Shown here piece by piece: positions 6,719-8,512 of a stretch of 8,512 nucleotides of DNA. The position numbers and the translations under genes were made by a program. Position 1 is the stretch's first letter. Each line of letters begins with the position of its first letter. Below the pieces are notes generated by a model. That model was given only the letters and a program-made list of their open reading frames with translations, searched no databases and was not told the DNA's origin. Source of the DNA: Promethearchaeota archaeon (GTDB taxonomy: Archaea; Asgardarchaeota; Lokiarchaeia; Sigynarchaeales; SOKP01); the NCBI GenBank assembly GCA_019057775.1, contig JAHLWT010000171.1, positions 1 through 8,512 of the forward strand. The letters run 5' to 3'.

Positions 6719-7861
6719 TTATAAGTCTTCAGGATTATAATCTACCAATAATTTCTCTAAAGAACATGAGTTCCTCAACGATTTCGGTAAAAACTTTATA
6801 GGATTCCCACTTAGGTCTAAGATTCTTAATGATCTTAATTTACCCATAGAGTCAGGTAATCTTTTAAGCTTGTTATCAATTAAGATTAACTCTTCAAGAT
6901 TTTTTAGCTTGTTAATATCTTCTGGGAGTGATGCTATTGGTCCATAATAGTATAGTTTTCGAAGTTTTTTCAATCCTATTATTGGTTTCAGAAATCTCTC
7001 TAGACCTTCTATCGAAATATTCATTTCTGTCACTCTACGATTTTCAATCATTATTGCTGCCCCCATATCATCGAAAATATCGACACCAATCCAAAACTCG
7101 CCTTCTAAGAGTCTTTCTAATTCAAGCATGATTTCAGCATCTCTCTCTTCTAGAAGGCAGTAATAATATTGCTTTCTACCTATGACTTCAGAGTATCCTT
7201 TCTGATCTAGGTAATGATATACATCGTATTTGCCTGTCTTATATAATTTTTTTAGTATCTTAGGATATTGTTCTGGGGGAAGTACTTTTAGCTTATCAAA
7301 TAATTTGTAAATTTTAAAAGAACGTTCGTGACTACGTTCCGATTCGTCGTACTTTTCTATTAATTGAGGAATATCTATATATGATGATTCAATAAGGTTG
7401 AGAAATTGAGAATTATTTAGGTAATCTAAGAAACCCTCGTTGATAAGATATTGAATTACCGGGAAATAATTTTTTTCAATTCTTTTTGCAATTTCTTCAC
7501 TAAATATCTTTTGAGCTTTTAAATCCCCTACCTTTACCAATTCTTTAAGTAGAGGAAAGGCTAGATTGCTATGTATTAAATTTGTATCATAGTTATTTTC
7601 AGCCCAAACTTGTAAATTTGAACAATGAGCCCAAAATTCGGTCTCTGGAGTTATTAAAATCTCTTCAACTCTTTCTTGAACATTTAATACTTTTATGACT
7701 TCATCAATTGATTCGATTTCATTAAATATGCTTACTTCTTCAACCGTAATATTTAATACCAACTGTTTGCATTGGTCAAACCTTTTCCCTTTCACATAAA
7801 TAATTGTTTTATCATCTTCTAGTCTAAGAGAAAAATAGTCATTAACCTTGAATTCTTTCAT
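6719..7861 (-). CDS. Leucine-rich-repeat protein with Asgard-type N-terminal domain
   Basis: A 380-residue soluble protein without signal peptide. Residues 1-60 form a beta-rich opening (YFSLRLEDDKTIIYVKGKRF). Residues 70-93, ITPETEFWAHCSNLQ-WAENNYDT, lead into an alpha-helical repeat-like region (95-220) beginning IHSNLAFPLLKELVKVGD. I recall this segment from many lokiarchaeal LRR proteins; I know no function for it. The C-terminus has about four leucine-rich repeats: 297-318, 319-341 (LKNLEELILIDNKLKRLPDS), 342-364 (LRSLRILDLSGNPIKFLPKS), and a partial one at 365-380 that ends the protein. The 23-residue repeats with L-x-x-LP are of the small-GTPase-associated/Ras-suppressor style. A scaffold or protein-binding role is likely. 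The ATG at 7861 lies about 30 bases from a TATA-like palindrome, so the message may be nearly leaderless. The gene converges with the synthetase and follows the receiver gene on the same strand. G+C about 25% in a sampled line. Confidence 0.88.
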   Translation of the reverse strand: MKEFKVNDYFSLRLEDDKTIIYVKGKRFDQCKQLVLNITVEEVSIFNEIESIDEVIKVLNVQERVEEILITPETEFWAHCSNLQVWAENNYDTNLIHSNLAFPLLKELVKVGDLKAQKIFSEEIAKRIEKNYFPVIQYLINEGFLDYLNNSQFLNLIESSYIDIPQLIEKYDESERSHERSFKIYKLFDKLKVLPPEQYPKILKKLYKTGKYDVYHYLDQKGYSEVIGRKQYYYCLLEERDAEIMLELERLLEGEFWIGVDIFDDMGAAIMIENRRVTEMNISIEGLERFLKPIIGLKKLRKLYYYGPIASLPEDINKLKNLEELILIDNKLKRLPDSMGKLRSLRILDLSGNPIKFLPKSLRNSCSLEKLLVDYNPEDL

Positions 7862-7886
7862 GACCTATTGCATAAGTATCAATCTA

Positions 7887-7900
7887 ATTATTTAAATAAT
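7887..7900 (-). promoter_or_regulatory. TATA-like palindrome upstream of the LRR gene
   Basis: ATTATTTAAATAAT is a perfect 14-base palindrome centred about 32 bases before the LRR start codon, the distance expected for an archaeal TATA box serving a message with a very short leader. No better ribosome site is present, since AGGT is almost adjacent to the ATG. Confidence 0.42.
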
Positions 7901-8000
7901 AGCACTTAAGTAATTTACCATCCAAGTGGCCAGAAAATTGATAAAGATTTAGCTAAAACATTTTTTGTAATTTATTAATAAAGTAATTTTTGGAGGTAAG

Positions 8001-8387
8001 TCAAGTTGAGTCACTTTTTTGCAGCTGGTTCTTTACATAAGCTAATAAAGCTTTTCCTGAAAATGGTTTTGTAATATAACCGTCAGCACCAAGCCTTTTG
8101 CCTTTCTGGATGTCCTCATTGAAGCTTTTAACTGTAAATAAAACGACTATAATATCTTGATATCGCTTGTCGTTCTTGATGGTCTCAAGGACCGACATTC
8201 CACTCTTTCCCGGCATCATAATATCTAAGAGTATTAAGGCGATATCTTTATAGTTTTCCTCAACCATCTTCATTGCTTCTTTCGCATTATTACTTGTAAT
8301 TGTATCAAAATCCCCCAATTTTAAAAATTTTTCAGTTAGGTTCACAATATCAGGCTCATCATCAACTATAAGGATTGTATTCTTCAT
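8001..8387 (-). CDS. Stand-alone response-regulator receiver domain protein
   Basis: A 128-residue CheY-like protein consisting of a single receiver domain. It shows the acidic pair Asp9-Asp10 in ILIVDDEPD, the phospho-acceptor Asp55 in LILLDIMMPGKSG, Thr85, Tyr104 and Lys107 in GYITKPF, so every residue of the phosphorylation switch is present. There is no output domain; it would work by protein contact downstream of a histidine kinase that is not in this window. The start ATG at 8387 follows an AAAGAGA-A-rich leader, with a TATA-like TTAATATTT about 25 bases away. The gene lies 139 bases upstream of the LRR gene on the same strand; each seems to have its own AT-rich promoter, so co-regulation is possible but not shown. 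The REC protein may signal to a partner such as an LRR scaffold, which is speculation. Confidence 0.95.
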   Translation of the reverse strand: MKNTILIVDDEPDIVNLTEKFLKLGDFDTITSNNAKEAMKMVEENYKDIALILLDIMMPGKSGMSVLETIKNDKRYQDIIVVLFTVKSFNEDIQKGKRLGADGYITKPFSGKALLAYVKNQLQKSDST

Positions 8388-8500
8388 TTTTTTTTCTCTT
8401 TATTATCAAATATTAAGAAATCTATTATTATTTCTAATTAAGTTTTATTGTCTTATTTTGGTGTAAAAAATTGTTTCTATATTATATTGAATTTAGTCAT

Positions 8501-8512
8501 TTATTTAAATAA
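8501..8512. repeat. Second copy of the TTATTTAAATAA palindrome
   Basis: The twelve bases at the window end are identical to 7888-7899 upstream of the LRR gene, and again lie upstream of a minus-strand gene (the receiver protein), though about 115 bases away. It may extend beyond the window. In such AT-rich DNA chance recurrence is quite possible. Confidence 0.3.

Noticed and set aside
7992..8069. Plus-strand GGAGG followed by a TTG-started mini-frame of about 20 codons
   Set aside because: It lies antisense over the 3' end of the receiver gene, is very short, and the ribosome-like motif alone is not enough.
1..8512. CRISPR array, insertion sequence, or rRNA
   Set aside because: No regularly spaced direct repeats, no transposase-like frame, no terminal inverted repeats and no rRNA-like stretch were seen.

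Overview
The window looks archaeal, most likely from an Asgard lineage close to Lokiarchaeia. It is AT-rich and has TATA-like boxes, with little or no leader in places. Translation starts use TTG or GTGA/GGAG-type ribosome sites. Inside one leucine-rich-repeat protein is an N-terminal domain that I associate from memory with lokiarchaeal LRR proteins. The truncated gene at the left edge belongs to a family rich in F420-dependent oxidoreductases, which fits an archaeon. The assignment rests on family recognition by eye, not on a search.

Left block (1-3413): three minus-strand genes encode a luciferase-like (probably F420-dependent) oxidoreductase cut by the window edge, a classical short-chain dehydrogenase/reductase (SDR), and an unrecognised 199-residue protein with a faint resemblance to SCP2-like proteins. 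Divergent from them is a plus-strand protein with two vicinal-oxygen-chelate (VOC) domains. The intergenic space between the divergent genes holds a decayed scrap of a second SDR gene's 3' end, so the locus once carried, or received a copy of, another SDR. Sampled coding lines in this block run about 37-53% G+C.

Middle block (3608-6538): a histidine-phosphatase-superfamily protein is followed 33 bases later by a 730-residue acyl-CoA synthetase of the FATP/FadD6 type, with a winged-helix-like domain at its N-terminus. These two probably form an operon. Right block (6719-8387): two minus-strand genes encode the LRR protein and a stand-alone response-regulator receiver. Sampled lines of the middle and right blocks are about 25-33% G+C.

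Taken together, an acyl-CoA synthetase, an SDR, a flavin/F420 oxidoreductase, a VOC protein and a possible lipid-binding protein suggest activation and oxidation of a hydrophobic acid (fatty, aromatic or isoprenoid/steroid-like). The composition difference hints that the redox part was acquired separately. The pathway is inference; each enzyme class except the 199-residue protein is well supported by motifs.
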